A DNA stretch of 64,000 bases from UBA6489 sp942490775 (GTDB taxonomy: Bacteria; Patescibacteriota; Gracilibacteria; BD1-5; UBA6164): contig CALNYL010000011.1 in assembly GCA_942490775.1 (NCBI GenBank), forward strand, positions 1 to 64,000. Direction: 5' to 3'. Under the pieces are notes generated by a model that had not been told where the DNA came from, searched no databases, and was given only the letters and a program-made list of their open reading frames with translations. A program made the position numbers and the translations under genes. Positions 1-10,870 of the stretch are shown piece by piece; positions within the stretch are counted from its first letter, which is position 1; each line of letters starts with the position of its first letter.

Positions 1-355
1 ATAATAGCATGAACAGCTACTAATCTAGAAGGTATAGACTTAAAAAACTGAGATATAATTATTCCAAACACATTTATAAAAAGAGGAGTACACCTATATT
101 TTCTGAACATATGATATGAAAAAACTATGACCTAAAAAACTTCTGACTTTCACTAAACTGAATTTGTAATTCATGAGAAGAATACAAAGAAGATGATTTC
201 ACAGCTGATATCAAAGATAAAATTCTTATGATTTACTTGAAAAATTAAAAGAGAAATGATTTTTTGACAAAACCATTGTTATCAAAGAAATTATTCAAAA
301 TAACTCTAAAAATTATTTTGATAATATTGTAAATATAATTGATTTAGTTTTATAA
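1..355 (+). pseudogene. broken nucleoside phosphorylase/nucleosidase-like gene, 5' end outside window
   Basis: Three successive frames give pieces that read like one protein of the purine/uridine phosphorylase (MTA/SAH nucleosidase) superfamily: frame 1 gives GTATNLEGIDLKNGDIIIPN (about 1-105), frame 3 takes over near 105, and frame 2 carries the C-terminus from 230 to the TAA at 353-355. The GDIIIPN stretch resembles the 'GD-(I/V)-(V/I)' strand of that superfamily. The start lies before the window. At least two frameshifts are needed, so the gene is either decayed or the consensus is poor. Family assignment is tentative. Confidence 0.4.
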
Positions 356-538
356 TTTTTTTAACAGTTAAAGAAAATACAAGATTTTCTAGATTTTATC
401 TTTCCAACTGGTTTTAGATTTTCCCCAAAGAGAAAGGGAATCAATCAAAACAGAGTTTCTAAATAAATATTCTCATTTCCCATTATATAAAAATATAGTA
501 TTTACTGCTTTTAAGTTTCTGTAAAAATATTTTTATTA

Positions 539-1518
539 TTACTTATTTTGCATTGGTAGGGATAGTATTGTTGCTGAAAAACTGTAACCAAAAATAACAG
601 GTCCAGTGGGTATTGTATTTACTTGTTTTTGTCATTTGGGAATATCTTTACTTATTCAAAGTCATAATAGGTTATCATAAAAGCATTTATTATAGAGGTT
701 TTTATTTGTTCATTAAATAAGTCATTATCAATTTCATAAAGATAGGTTAATAGCCAAGCCATGAGTTGGTCCTCTTGCTTGATTTTTATTTGGTTTTTTA
801 GTTTGAGCTTCTGAGTATATCATTCCATATTGTCATGTATTTTTTCTCATATAAGCAATCCAATCTCCTTTATAAGTTTGTCAAAGTATTTTTTATCTAA
901 TCATTGCTTTTCTGAAAGTAAATCAGTTATGTAGAGTGGAAAAAATTGCATTTACATTGTCTACATACCAGCTCCATCATTTATAGGTCTAAGAGTTTTT
1001 TGAGATGTTTTTATTCAGGTATGAATATATGTAGTCACTGTTTTTTTATAATTCTGAATTATATTTTCTTGTCATAATATAACTAGAGAGGCTAATATTC
1101 GGTTTTTTTATGTCAATTGTAAATAATTCATAGTGCATATATCTGTATTTTTATCTAAAAATGGGGCTTTTCATTCTTCTGAATTTATATATTTTAGTAT
1201 AAATTGTAGTTCTGAGACAGAGAAATCTTTAAATTCTTTATCATCTTTATTTTGCAAGTATAGATTAACTAGCGAGTATCAGTAAAATGTGTGAGAAAGT
1301 AGTTTTCCCCAATGCCCTGAAGTTAATCAGTAGTCTTTTTTATGGAGTTTGTTTGATATGTTTTTTATACTTATTTTTATGTCTGTATTTTTTTCTGGAT
1401 GATTAAAATAGTCGTTTTTGGGTTTTTTATCACAATATATAATTGTAATATTATTAGATATAAGATTATAATTATTATAATATAAAAGCAAAAACCTCTT
1501 TTTAAATTTTAGTTTCAT
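539..1518 (-). pseudogene. decayed gene of unknown function
   Basis: Read on the minus strand with TGA as Gly, a start at 1518 (MKLKFKKRFLLLYY...) opens a frame that ends at 1108; protein-like sequence then continues in other frames (RPINDGAGM near 970; EDQLMAWLLTYLYEIDND near 720; GPVIFGYSFSATILSLPM near 560) to a TAA at 539-541. Three or more frameshifts separate the pieces. The fragments look alpha-helical and I do not recognise the family. It lies downstream of, and in the same direction as, the YdcF-like gene. Confidence 0.4.
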
Positions 1519-1576
1519 ATTAAGTTTTATAGGATAAATTATTTTTTTATATTTCCCTTTTAATTTAAATTTTAGT

Positions 1577-2205
1577 TTATATTTTTTTATAACTTTTAAA
1601 CCAGTATACATAGTATCCAAGCATTTCTCTTGGTGTATAGAATAAAATCTCTAAGTTCTAATTCCAAATCAGCACTAGTATAATATATTTCAGAAAATCA
1701 AGCTTTTTGAAAAGCCATTCTAGTTCTCATTATATGATAATAGTGAGAAACTATTATTATTGATTTTAAATTATTTTCTTCTAATATTTTTTTTGTATTC
1801 AAGACAGTTTTGTATGTATTATTTCATTCATTATCTACGATTATGTCATTTTTTTTAAATCATAATTTTTCTAAATAATCTTTCATTACACTTCATTCTT
1901 TAAATCATTCTTTTCATAGTCATCAGCTAACTAGTATTTTATTATTAGATCCATTTTTATACAACTTGAGCAGTTTATTTGGTCTAGTTTTTAGTCTATC
2001 TGAAGGTTTTCAACTTAGCTCAACTTTATTTCAGAAAAAAACTACTATTAAATCACATTTCTCTAATTTTTCAGATAATCAATAAAACATTAAAAAAAGA
2101 GAAGTGGATAGAAATCAGCAGAATAAAGATAAAAATGATTGTTTTTATGAATTTCCAAGAGATTTCAAAAAACTCTGTTAAATCAGTTTTTTTTATTATT
2201 TTCAT
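1577..2205 (-). pseudogene. YdcF/SanA-like DUF218 protein, frameshifted at both ends
   Basis: The central frame, from about 2090 to 1640, encodes a clear DUF218 (YdcF/ElyC/SanA) core: 'SGKPSDRLKTR', 'KILVSGGLGKEG', 'IIVDNEGNNTYKT', 'SIIIVSHYYHIMRTRMAF'. These proteins are membrane-anchored and tied to envelope or peptidoglycan-precursor metabolism. A hydrophobic N-terminal helix with its ATG at 2203-2205 lies in a different frame, and the natural C-terminus (REMLGYYVYWFKSYKK, TAA at 1577-1579) in a third, so two frameshifts break the gene. The intact core alone spans 1596-2090. Confidence 0.6.
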
Positions 2206-2362
2206 AAAAGTTCGTTTTTAAGATTATTCATAATTCGATATTAGTTTATAAAGAATCACTAAAAAGTAAAATTTTGCTGATTTTAGAAATTTTTATTTGT
2301 ACTATTTTGAGTTTCTTATATACTTTACTTATTCTCTTATAAAAATATATATAATTTATGAT

Positions 2363-4536
2363 ATGTTTAAATTAAAATCAAAATATACTCCATCTTGAGA
2401 TCAGCGGAATGCTATAAAAGAAATTGTAGAATATATAAAATCTTGAGAAAAATGTCAAACTCTTTGGTGAGTAACATGATCAGTTGAAAGACTTTTACTA
2501 TGGCAAATATTATACAAAAAATAAAGAAACCAACTTTAGTAATAGCTCATAATAAAACTTTAGCAGCTCAATTAGCACAAGAATTTAAAGATTTTTTCCA
2601 GATAATGCTGTTCATTATTTTGTTTCTTATTATGATTATTATCAACCAGAAGCTTATATTCAAAAACAGATACATATATAGAAAAAGAAGCAACTATAAA
2701 TGAAGAAATAGATAGATTGAGACATGCTGCAACACAAGATTTACTTACTAGAAAAGATGTAATAATAGTAGCTTCTGTTAGTTGTATTTATGGTATTTGA
2801 GATATTGAACAGTATACTGATCAAATTTTTAGGATAGAAGTAGTGAAAAATTATAATATAGAAGAATTACTAAAAAAATTAGTAAATATTCAGTACAAAA
2901 GAGCATGAGATGATTTTAAACCATGAAACTTTCAAGTTATCTTGAGATATTTTAGAAATATTTCCATCAAGTAAACAAACTGTTTATACTATAGAATTTT
3001 GGTGAGATGAAGTTAGTCAAATAATCATAAAGGATATCTAACTTGGAAATATATGAATATCTTAGAATATATAGATATATTTCCAGCAAAACATACAGTT
3101 ACAACAAAAGAAAAAATAAAAGAAATTGTTCCAAAATATTAAAAATGAACTAGAAAGTAGGTTAGAAATATTTAAAAATTCGGGAGATTTATTGAAACAT
3201 GAAAGATTAAAAACAAAAGTTGAATATGATATAGAGATGATGATAGAAGTTGGTTATGTAAATGGAATAGAAAATTATTGTAGATATTTAGATTGAAGAA
3301 AATCTTGAGATGCACCATCTACATTAATAGATTATTTTTGAAATGATTTTTTATGTTTTGTAGATGAAAGTCATATGACTCTTTCACAAATATGAGCTAT
3401 GTATGCTTGAGATAGATCTAGAAAAGATAACTTAGTGGAGAACGGTTTTAGACTTCCTTCAGCTCTTGATAATAGACCACTAAGATTTGATGAATTTGAA
3501 AGTAAAATTAAACAAGCTATAGCTGTTTCAGCTACTCCTTGAAAATATGAGATAGAAAGAAGTTGTAAGAATATTTCTATAAATTCTAATTCTGTTGAAA
3601 AATAAGAAAGAAGAGATATTATGAGAAAAATTTTATAATTTTGACCCGATAAAAGATTGAGGCTGGGAGTCTTCTATGGATTGTAGAATCGTCTCAAAAA
3701 TAATTAGACCAACATGACTTTTGGATCCAGAAATAGAGATAAAACCTATGGAATATATGGTAGATGATATAATGGATTTGATTTCCAAAGTTATAGATAA
3801 ATGAGAAAGAATGTTTATAACTACTATAACAAAAAAATCAAGTGAAGAGTTAACTGATTATCTATTAGACTCTTGAATAAAAGTAAATTATCTTCATAGC
3901 GAAGTTGATACATTAGATAGACTTGAAATACTAAAAGATTTAAGAGAGTGAACTATAGATGTAATAGTTTGAGTAAACTTACTTAGAGAGGGGCTTGATT
4001 TACCAGAAGTTAGCACAATAGCTATACTTGATGCTGATAAACAATGATTTCTAAGAAGTGAATCTTCTTTAATTCAGATTATATGAAGGGCTGCAAGAAA
4101 TAGTAACTGAAAAGTAAATATGTATGTTGAGAAAATAACTCCTATAAGATATTCTGCAGTTGATAAGGAAAATTATGAAGATAGTTACTTTTGAAAACTT
4201 TATAGACTAGAAAAGTGAAATAAATTTGTTAACGACGATTCACTTGTATTTTCACAAGCTATGAAAAAAGCTATAGATTTGACTTATTATAGGAGAAATT
4301 TTCAAAATGAATATAATCAAAAAAATAATTTAACTCCAAAAACTATATTTAGTGAAATTAAAGATATGTGAGTTACTAACAAAAAGGGAAAAGGGACTGA
4401 ATATAAAAACATAAAAAATATCCCAAAACTTATCAAAAAACTAGAACTTGAAATGGATTTAGCTGCTTCAAATATGGAGTATGAGAAGGCAGCTGAAATA
4501 AGAGATGAGATTATTGAACTAAAAAAGAGAGGATAA
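2363..4536 (+). pseudogene. uvrB: UvrB, excinuclease ABC subunit B, multiply frameshifted
   Basis: UvrB is the damage-verifying helicase-like subunit of nucleotide excision repair. Recognisable in order: GDQ.NAI near the start, TLVIAHNKTLAAQLAQEF (about 2530), YYDYYQPEAY, EEIDRLRH, DVIIVASVSCIYGIGD, LCFVDESHMT, AVSATPG, IIRPTGLLDPEIE, LLREGLDLPEV, QIIGRAARN and a C-terminal UVR motif ending at the TAA 4534-4536. The pieces lie in all three frames, with at least five frameshifts, a scrambled Walker A (GVTGSVERL instead of GxTGxGKT), and about 100 bases of unmatched sequence with two TAA codons between AVSATPG and RPTG. Either the gene is dead or the consensus is unreliable here. The last third (from about 3670) is a clean frame. 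Confidence 0.85.
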
Positions 4537-4542
4537 AACTAT

Positions 4543-5447
4543 TTATTTTATATTTTCTATTGTTTCTTCTATTACTTCAATAGCTATATTATAAACTTCA
4601 ACTTTTTTTTCTAATGAACTAATTTTTTCTTCACTATTTTCAAGTTCCTTTTTTTTAGCTTCAAGTTTATCTAGGGTTACTTGAAAAACTTTTTTTTGAT
4701 TTTCAATACTTAGAATTTTAAATTTTTCATTTTCTAAAATAGAATATATCTTAGAATTTAGCTTTTCTGTAACTATGGCTTTTACTCTTTGATTTAATTC
4801 TTGATCATTTTCTTCTTTTTTTCTCTTATAATGGTAACTTTATCTTCTAGTTTTTTTTCTTTTTCATCAATTTCTGCTTTTACTATCTTACTAATTTCAA
4901 CTGTTTTTATATTTGATTTAACATAATCTAGATAATCTTCTAATTTTATGCTTTCAACATAAGGAACAAGAGATTTATATAATTCTTTTTTTTCAAATAG
5001 AATTTTTGTTTTTAAATTTTTTACTAACTCTAAATCATCAGTATTGAAAATCTCTTCCTCTATTTCAGTTTGTTTTAGTTTATAATTTTTTAAAATATCT
5101 TGAAGAGTAAATTTTTCTTCATCTGATAATTCTTTTTTAAAAAAACTAGATAAGCTTCCATTTTCTTCTTCAAAAATTTCCCATTGTTTTTCTAATATGT
5201 CTGTTCTTTCTTTTAGTTCATCTATATTTTCTCTTATTTCTTTTATAGTTTTTGGTCCTTCATTAGTTCCTGTTGATGTATTAATTTTTTTTTCAATTTT
5301 AATTGTTCATGATGAAGTTTTGTTTTCATTAGCACTTTTTAGTTCAATATTAGAATCATCTAGAGAATCTCATGAAAAACCATAAGAAGCACTAAGTGAT
5401 AGGCTATAAAAAATGAATATCAGGATGATGTATAATATTTTTTTCAT
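4543..5447 (-). CDS. exported coiled-coil protein (one homopolymer frameshift)
   Basis: The start at 5447 gives a signal peptide (MKKILYIILIFIFYSLSLSASYG) followed by almost 280 residues of charged, Lys/Glu-rich sequence of strong coiled-coil character, ending in SSLEKKVEVYNIAIEVIEE. No catalytic motif is visible. It could be a peptidoglycan-hydrolase activator or a structural periplasmic protein, but this is a guess. The frame breaks once near 4820 at a run of seven A on the coding strand; removing one A restores a continuous frame to the TAA at 4543-4545, so a sequencing error is the simplest reading. It is convergent with uvrB and divergent from the thioredoxin-like gene at 5636. Confidence 0.6.
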
Positions 5448-5635
5448 ATTCTTGGTATTGTATTTTAATAAATTCAAATCTCATTATAATAAGTTCAATT
5501 ATTTTATCAAACTTTTTTAATACTTTATTCGATTGTTCAAAAAAGTTTGGGTAATATGTCAAAAAAGTTTGCAATTTTTTATAATTTTGTAAAAATGGAG
5601 TGTACAATATTTTATAAAGTAACCTTGGAAAAATT

Positions 5636-6921
5636 ATGAAAAAAATAATTTCCTTGTTTTTTGTGATAGTGATATCTTTGTCTTTTTTTACTTTATCACA
5701 AGCGAAATACTCTAATCTGGATATAGATAATATTATGGAAAAGTTTTATACAAAATTAGAAAAAGAAAAACCAGATATGGAAGATAGAATTGATAAACTA
5801 GAAGCACTATACCAAAAATTCTCTTCTATGAATTCAGCAAAACTAAAGCCAGAAGTAAAAGATGCTCTAAGTAAAATAAGAATAAGCATATATAATCAAA
5901 TAAATATATATAAATGAACAGCAAAAGATATTACTATAACTATAATAAGCGATAAAAGATGTGAATATTGTAATACTGAAGACTTAATTAGTAGATTAGA
6001 AGAGGATACTTCTATTAGTGGTTCTAAATATGAAATTAAAGACTTTTCAGATGAATGAGTAGAAAAATATTTAAAAGATAACAGAATATATTTTTTACCA
6101 GCAATAATATTATCTACAGATGATATAGAAGATTCGTGACAAAATGGAGTAAAAAACTTTTTAGAAAAAATGGAAACATGAGAATATAAAATAAAAATGC
6201 AAGGAAATTTTGATCCATATGCAGAAATATGTGATAATGGAATGGATGATAATAACGATTGAAATATTGATTGTGAAGATACTAAGTGTGCTAAAAATAT
6301 GGAATGTTTAATAAAAGTAGATAAACCTAAAGCAGAATTATTTGTTATGTCACACTGTCCATATTGACTACAAGCTCAAAAATGATACTTGGAAGTTATG
6401 GAAAAATTGTGAGATGTTGCTGATATAAAAGTAAAGTTTGTACCTTATCTTATGCACGGACCAAGTGAGTGAGAAGAAAATTTAGTTCAACACCGTATAC
6501 AAAAGCAACAGAAAGAAAAATATGTTCCATATCTAAAATGTTTCCTAAAAGAAAAAAATGAAAGGCAGAAGAATGTAGAGAAGAAGTGAAAATAGATGAT
6601 ACAAAATTACAAGCCTGTATAACTAAGACAAAAGAAGAAATAAGTTATAGTTATGAACTAGCAAATGCTTCAGGATGATACCCAGAATTTAACATAGACG
6701 ATCAAGAAGCAAAAGAATATGCAGTACAATGATCTCCTAGCTTTGTAATAAATTGAATAAAAGTAGACTCAAGAAGAAGTGCAAAAGCATATGCAGATAT
6801 AATATGCTCTACATTTAAAGAAAAACCAGAGGTTTGTAATGAAGAATTTAATGATACTTCATATGATCCAAATTTTGGATTTACATCTGGATGAAAATCA
6901 GTGTGAGGATGTGGTTATTAA
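5636..6921 (+). CDS. exported two-domain thioredoxin/DsbA-like protein (one homopolymer frameshift)
   Basis: A signal peptide (MKKIISLFFVIVISLSFFTLSQA) is followed by a helical linker, a first thioredoxin-like segment with ISDKRCEYC (CxxC about residue 110), a Cys/Asp-rich loop of the 'DNGMDDNNDGNIDCED' kind that resembles calcium-binding spacers, and a second redox domain with ELFVMSHCPYGLQAQKG (GILT/DsbA-like, Cys followed by Pro-Tyr-Gly) plus a GSPSFVING cis-proline loop. It probably acts outside the membrane on protein thiols. The tail is Gly/Cys-rich (GGKSVGGCGY). One frameshift near 6555 sits in a run of seven A; adding one A restores the frame to the TAA at 6919-6921. Confidence 0.75.
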
Positions 6922-7026
6922 TACTAGGAGAAGGGTGAAAAAAGTTTTTATTAATATTTTTTTGATTTTAAAAAATAAAATGTTAGAATTACTTTTGTAT
7001 TTTTATATTTTTAATATTTTTATGAA

Positions 7027-7329
7027 ATGGAATTACAAACAAAGATACAAATTTGAGGGGGGCTAGAAATTGCTAAAGAAACAATACAAGCAATGGTAGA
7101 TGTAAATTTAGATAAAAAGATGGATAATTATCTAAAGAAGTTTGATAAAGAATCTGCAGAGTGATTATTAGAGTTAAAATTAGATAAAAATAAAAAGGGA
7201 TTGTATGATTGAGTTTTACAAGCTAACCTTGATTGAAATACTTTTAGATATGAAAGAGAAGATTACAAAAATTTAGATGATTTAGTTAATCATTTATTTA
7301 AACATTTTAAAGAAGAATTGAGTAAATAA
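7027..7329 (+). CDS. ribosome hibernation factor, short HPF/RaiA type
   Basis: 100 residues beginning MELQTKIQI. The layout matches short HPF/RaiA proteins: an early strand, a long helix ending in DNYLKKFDKESAE, a beta strand pair (GLLELKLDKNKKGLYDGVLQ), then NTFRYEREDYKNLDDLVNHL, matching the conserved 'R-x-E-(E/D)-x-x-D-(L/M)-Y-x-A-I-D' region. Such proteins bind the 30S A/P sites and silence ribosomes in stationary phase. The ATG at 7027 is preferred because the overlapping upstream frame runs into TAG. A terminator follows at 7442-7484. Confidence 0.65.
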
Positions 7330-7441
7330 GAAAATTAGGCAAAAAATAAGAAGGCTTAGTATACATAAAAAAGAATCTTAGCTGACATTTTTACGATATT
7401 TTTCACTTTGGGAAGAATAGAGTCTTAATTTGCAAAATACC

Positions 7442-7484
7442 AAAAAATATGCTAGTATCTAAACAATATTAGCATATTTTTTTT
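7442..7484 (+). terminator. Rho-independent terminator after the HPF-like gene
   Basis: A 12-13 bp stem (AAAAATATGCTA / TAGCATATTTTT) with an AT-rich loop is followed by a run of T. It lies about 110 bases after the HPF-like stop codon. Confidence 0.6.
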
Positions 7485-7610
7485 TAAAATTATGTACTTT
7501 TCACAACAAATAACAACATTCACAAAAAAAAACAATATTTATCAAAATTTTTCTGGAAGTTGCGATTGATATGATTCAGATGAAAAAAATAATTTATATT
7601 TATCCAAATA

Positions 7611-7727
7611 TATACTAAGCATTCTTAGAAAATTAGAATTTAAAATATATTATTTGATTATTACAAAGGGTTAAAACCCTCTGTTGACCAGCTGAAAAAA
7701 TCAAAAATTCTAAATAGGCTTAGTATA
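7611..7727. mobile_element. miniature element, copy 1 (TATACTAAGCC termini)
   Basis: 117-bp non-coding element bounded by imperfect terminal inverted repeats: TATACTAAGC at the left and GGCTTAGTATA at the right. The interior contains the palindrome AGGGTTAAAACCCT and is about 90% identical to the copy at 9226. It lies between the HPF-like gene and the AI-2E-type permease gene. Confidence 0.7.
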
Positions 7728-7804
7728 AACTCTAAAAAATTTCTTTTTCTCAAAAAAAATGATATAATGATTTTTAGTATAAAAAGTTCTAACCCCCAAA
7801 AAAA

Positions 7805-8974
7805 ATGGCAAGTATAAAAAACCTAATAAAAGTTCTACTAACAAAAAACCTAGCAAAAAAAATAATAGCCCTACTACTCCTATCACTAGTAATCTACCTA
7901 TTCAGAGACTTCACCTTTACATTTTTTATAACATTTGTCTTAGCATTTTTATTTCTATCAATCTGAAAATTCACAATAAAAAAACTAAACCAACTCCTAG
8001 ACAAAATATGATATCCAAAAAACGAAACATTATTCTTCAGAAAAAAAATCATACTAGATACAATAATAGCAATAGAATACATAATATTTCTAACACTAAT
8101 AATATTTGTACTATTTAAACTACTACCACAACTAATAAAAGAAATAAACGAACTAGTAAAAACAATACCGTTTCTAAACTGACAAATGCAACACTTCTAT
8201 ACAAAACTCCAAGAAATAAGCAACATAAACCAAGAATTAGAATGAACATTCCAAAAAATAATATGATGAGACTACGAAGTAGTGATAAATGTCCTAAAAA
8301 AATTAAAAACCGCCTGAATAAAAGTATTCCAATTCTTCCTAGCCCTAATATTAAGCTTTATCCTAATAATGGATAGGGTAAAACTAAACAACTACCTAAA
8401 ATGAATAAAGAAATCAAACTTTTATTTCCTATACGATGAATATAAAATACTAATAACAAAAATATCAAAAAGTTTTTGATTAATACTAAAGGCTCAATCC
8501 CTAATATCATTAATAAACACAATTCTAACCATTATATGACTATCAATCATATGAAAAATATACTTAGAAACAGGAACATTTCCATACATTATGACAATAT
8601 GATTAATGGTATTTATTTTATGATTTATACCAGTATTATGAGTATTCCTATCTTCTATACCAATAATAATAATAGCATATACTGTATGATGAATAAAGGC
8701 TTCTATAGCAGTTATACTATTAGTAACATTTGTACATATGGTAGAAGCATATTACCTAAATCCAAAAATAGTATCATCATACTTTGATCTACCAGTTAGT
8801 TTAACATTTATAATACTAATAGTTTCAGAACACATTTTCTGATTTGCTGGACTATTGATATGAGTAAGTTCTTTCTATTTCATTATGTCTATGTTATCAG
8901 ATGCCGATAAAGTCATATTTAAAAAGAAAAGAAAATTATCAAATTTATCCAGAGAAGAATTAACAAAAAAGTAA
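7805..8974 (+). CDS. AI-2E family transporter (PerM/YdiK-like permease)
   Basis: 389-residue polytopic membrane protein. It has the family layout: N-terminal membrane helices (about 22-65 and 85-108), a soluble central segment (IKEINELVKTIPFLNGQMQ and following), then a cluster of C-terminal helices with the hallmark LVFILGFIPVLGVFLSSIPI and VHMVEAYYLNPKIV motifs. Members export or exchange small molecules, and the AI-2 label is historical. The 5' half is unusually rich in C-ending codons compared with neighbours. The miniature element lies directly upstream. Confidence 0.85.
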
Positions 8975-9014
8975 ATAGCTTTTTATTTTGATAATACAAT
9001 TAAATAAGTAATAT

Positions 9015-9055
9015 TAAAAAGTAAGTAGTAATATACTGCTTTTTATTTTTTTAAC
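9015..9055 (+). terminator. possible terminator after the AI-2E transporter gene
   Basis: Imperfect stem AAAAAGTAAGTAGTA / TATACTGCTTTTT followed by ATTTTTTT, 40 bases after the stop codon. Confidence 0.4.
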
Positions 9056-9064
9056 ATAATCGTT

Positions 9065-9193
9065 ATGAAAAAAGTAATTGTTCTAGTTCTTGCTTCATTG
9101 TTTATCTTAACTTCTTGTGGATGAGATGATTCAACTACTGAAGGAGATACAACAACTGACTCTAGTGTTGAATCTAATGGAACTGCTGAGTAA
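9065..9193 (+). CDS. small lipoprotein
   Basis: 42 residues: a hydrophobic signal followed by the lipobox LTSC at residues 16-19, then a mature part of only about 24 residues rich in Thr, Asp and Ser (GGDDSTTEGDTTTDSSVES). No function can be assigned. It has its own strong terminator directly downstream, so it is probably a stand-alone unit. It is too short for most gene callers and contains one TGA (Gly). Confidence 0.6.
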
Positions 9194-9201
9194 AAGACTT
9201 T

Positions 9202-9226
9202 AAAGACACGGAATTACCGTGTCTTT
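9202..9226 (+). terminator. Rho-independent terminator after the small lipoprotein gene
   Basis: Perfect 10-bp stem AAAGACACGG / CCGTGTCTTT with loop AATTA, 9 bases after the stop codon. The miniature element copy 2 begins exactly at its last base. Confidence 0.8.
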
Positions 9227-9341
9227 ATACTAAGCCTTCTTAGAAAATCGGAATTTAAAATATATTATTTGCTTATTGCAAAGGGTTAAAACCCTCTATT
9301 GACAAGCCGGAAAATCAAAAATTCTAAATAGGCTTAGTATA
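9226..9341. mobile_element. miniature element, copy 2 (TATACTAAGCC termini)
   Basis: 116 bp; left end TATACTAAGCCTTCTTAG, right end CTAAATAGGCTTAGTATA. The interior is nearly the same as copies 1 and 3. The outer bases are TA on both sides, as expected from a Tc1/mariner-IS630 type target choice. No coding capacity. Confidence 0.75.
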
Positions 9342-9485
9342 TTCTATTTTTTTAATTATTACTAAACATGAAAAAATATTCTAAATAAAAAGTCAATAAA
9401 AAAATTTGACTTTTTATTCTATACATATACATATTTTCAATAAAACCTTTTTCCTAAAAATTCCCTACCATTTTTCAAAAAAATT

Positions 9486-9505
9486 ATTACAATACAGATT
9501 GTAAT
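9486..9505. promoter_or_regulatory. palindromic operator-like site upstream of murE
   Basis: Perfect inverted repeat ATTACAAT-ACAG-ATTGTAAT, 32 bases before the murE start. The size and position fit a dimeric repressor site, but no regulator is identified. Confidence 0.4.
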
Positions 9506-9536
9506 ATTTTTTTTTATTTTTTCATAAACAAAAACC

Positions 9537-10826
9537 ATGCTACAAAAACTAAAAAAACTAATCCCCCTAAACCACCCAATTAGACTATTTTACCACAAAC
9601 TAAGAGCAATAATCGCAAACCTAATCTACGGATTCCCATCAAGAAACATGACAATAATATGAGTAACCTGAACAAACTGAAAAACCACCACCACAAACAT
9701 AATCGCAAAATGACTACAAGAAGCAGGAAAAAAAGTATTTATGTTCTCAACCGTAAACTACATAATAGGACAAAAAAACCATACAAACAATATGAAAATG
9801 ACATCACCAGATGTATTCACACTCCAAAAACTACTAAAAAAAGCAAAAAAAGCATGATGCAAAATAGCAATCATAGAAACGGCATCCCACGGAATAAAAA
9901 TGCACAGAATCTGGGGGATAAACTATGACATAGCAGTACTAACAAACATAACCCAAGACCATTTAGACCTACACTGAACCATGGACGACTATGTAAACAC
10001 CAAACTAAAACTATTCAAACTATTAAACACAACCAAGAAAAAACCATGAGTTAAAAAAACAGCAATAATAAACCTAGAATCAGACTATAAAGACAAATTC
10101 CTAAAAGAAAACTATGAAAAACTATACACATATTGAAAATCACCAGTAGCAAAAATTAGACTAAAAAACATAGAAAACAAAATAGAAAACACAAAATTTA
10201 ACCTAGAAATATTTGACCAAGAACTAGAACTAATAACCAAACTAAGATGAGAATTCAATATATATAACATAATGTGAGCCATAGGAGTATTTATTGCACT
10301 AAAAATACCAAATGATAAAATCATAAAAATAATAAAAAAACTAGAAGTCGTACCATGAAGACTAGAAGAAGTTAAAAACAAAAAATCACTAAAAATATTC
10401 GTAGACTATGCACACACACACGATGCCCTAGAAAAAACACTACAAACACTACAAAAAATAGAATTTACAAACAGAATAATAACAGTATTCTGAGCATGTG
10501 GAGATAGAGATGCAACAAAAAGACCAGCAATGTGAGAAGTAGTATCTAGACTATCAGATATAGTAATACTAACCCAAGACGACGACTACTCAGAAAAAAC
10601 TCAAGATATAATAGACGATGTACTACCATGAATAAAAGGAAAAAAGCGATGAAAAGACCTATTCACCTTCCTAGATAGAAAACAAGCCATAGAAAAAGCT
10701 TTAGAAATAGGGGAGAGCTGAGATATAATATTCATAGCTTGAAAATGAGACGAACATACAATGATAACAAACAAATGACCAGTAGAATGGAATGACAAAA
10801 AAGTAATTCAGGAAATTTTGGGATAG
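9537..10826 (+). CDS. murE: MurE, UDP-N-acetylmuramyl-tripeptide synthetase
   Basis: 429 residues, slightly shorter than E. coli MurE because the N-terminal uridine-binding domain is reduced. The ATP-binding P-loop GVTGTNGKTTT is at residues 42-52, with both G45 and G48 written TGA. Then follow IIETASHGIKMHR (substrate loop), NITQDHLDLHGTMDDY (metal/carbamate region), the Mur C-terminal domain (VPGRLEEV, FVDYAHTHDALEKTL, VFGACGDRDATKRPAMG) and KGDEHTMI. It adds the third amino acid to UDP-MurNAc-dipeptide in the cytoplasm. Which amino acid cannot be read reliably from the specificity loop. Codons are markedly C-ending and G-poor. Confidence 0.93.
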
Positions 10827-10870
10827 TTTTGACATAAAACAAAAATAATTATATTTAATAAAATTTATCT

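Noticed and set aside
5404..5607. Minus-strand ORF of 67 residues upstream of the coiled-coil gene
   Set aside because: Overlaps the start of the better-supported signal-peptide gene in another frame and fills the divergent promoter region; its composition is what AT-rich DNA gives by chance.
6839..7066. Plus-strand ORF of 75 residues
   Set aside because: Shadow frame across the end of the thioredoxin-like gene and the start of the HPF-like gene.
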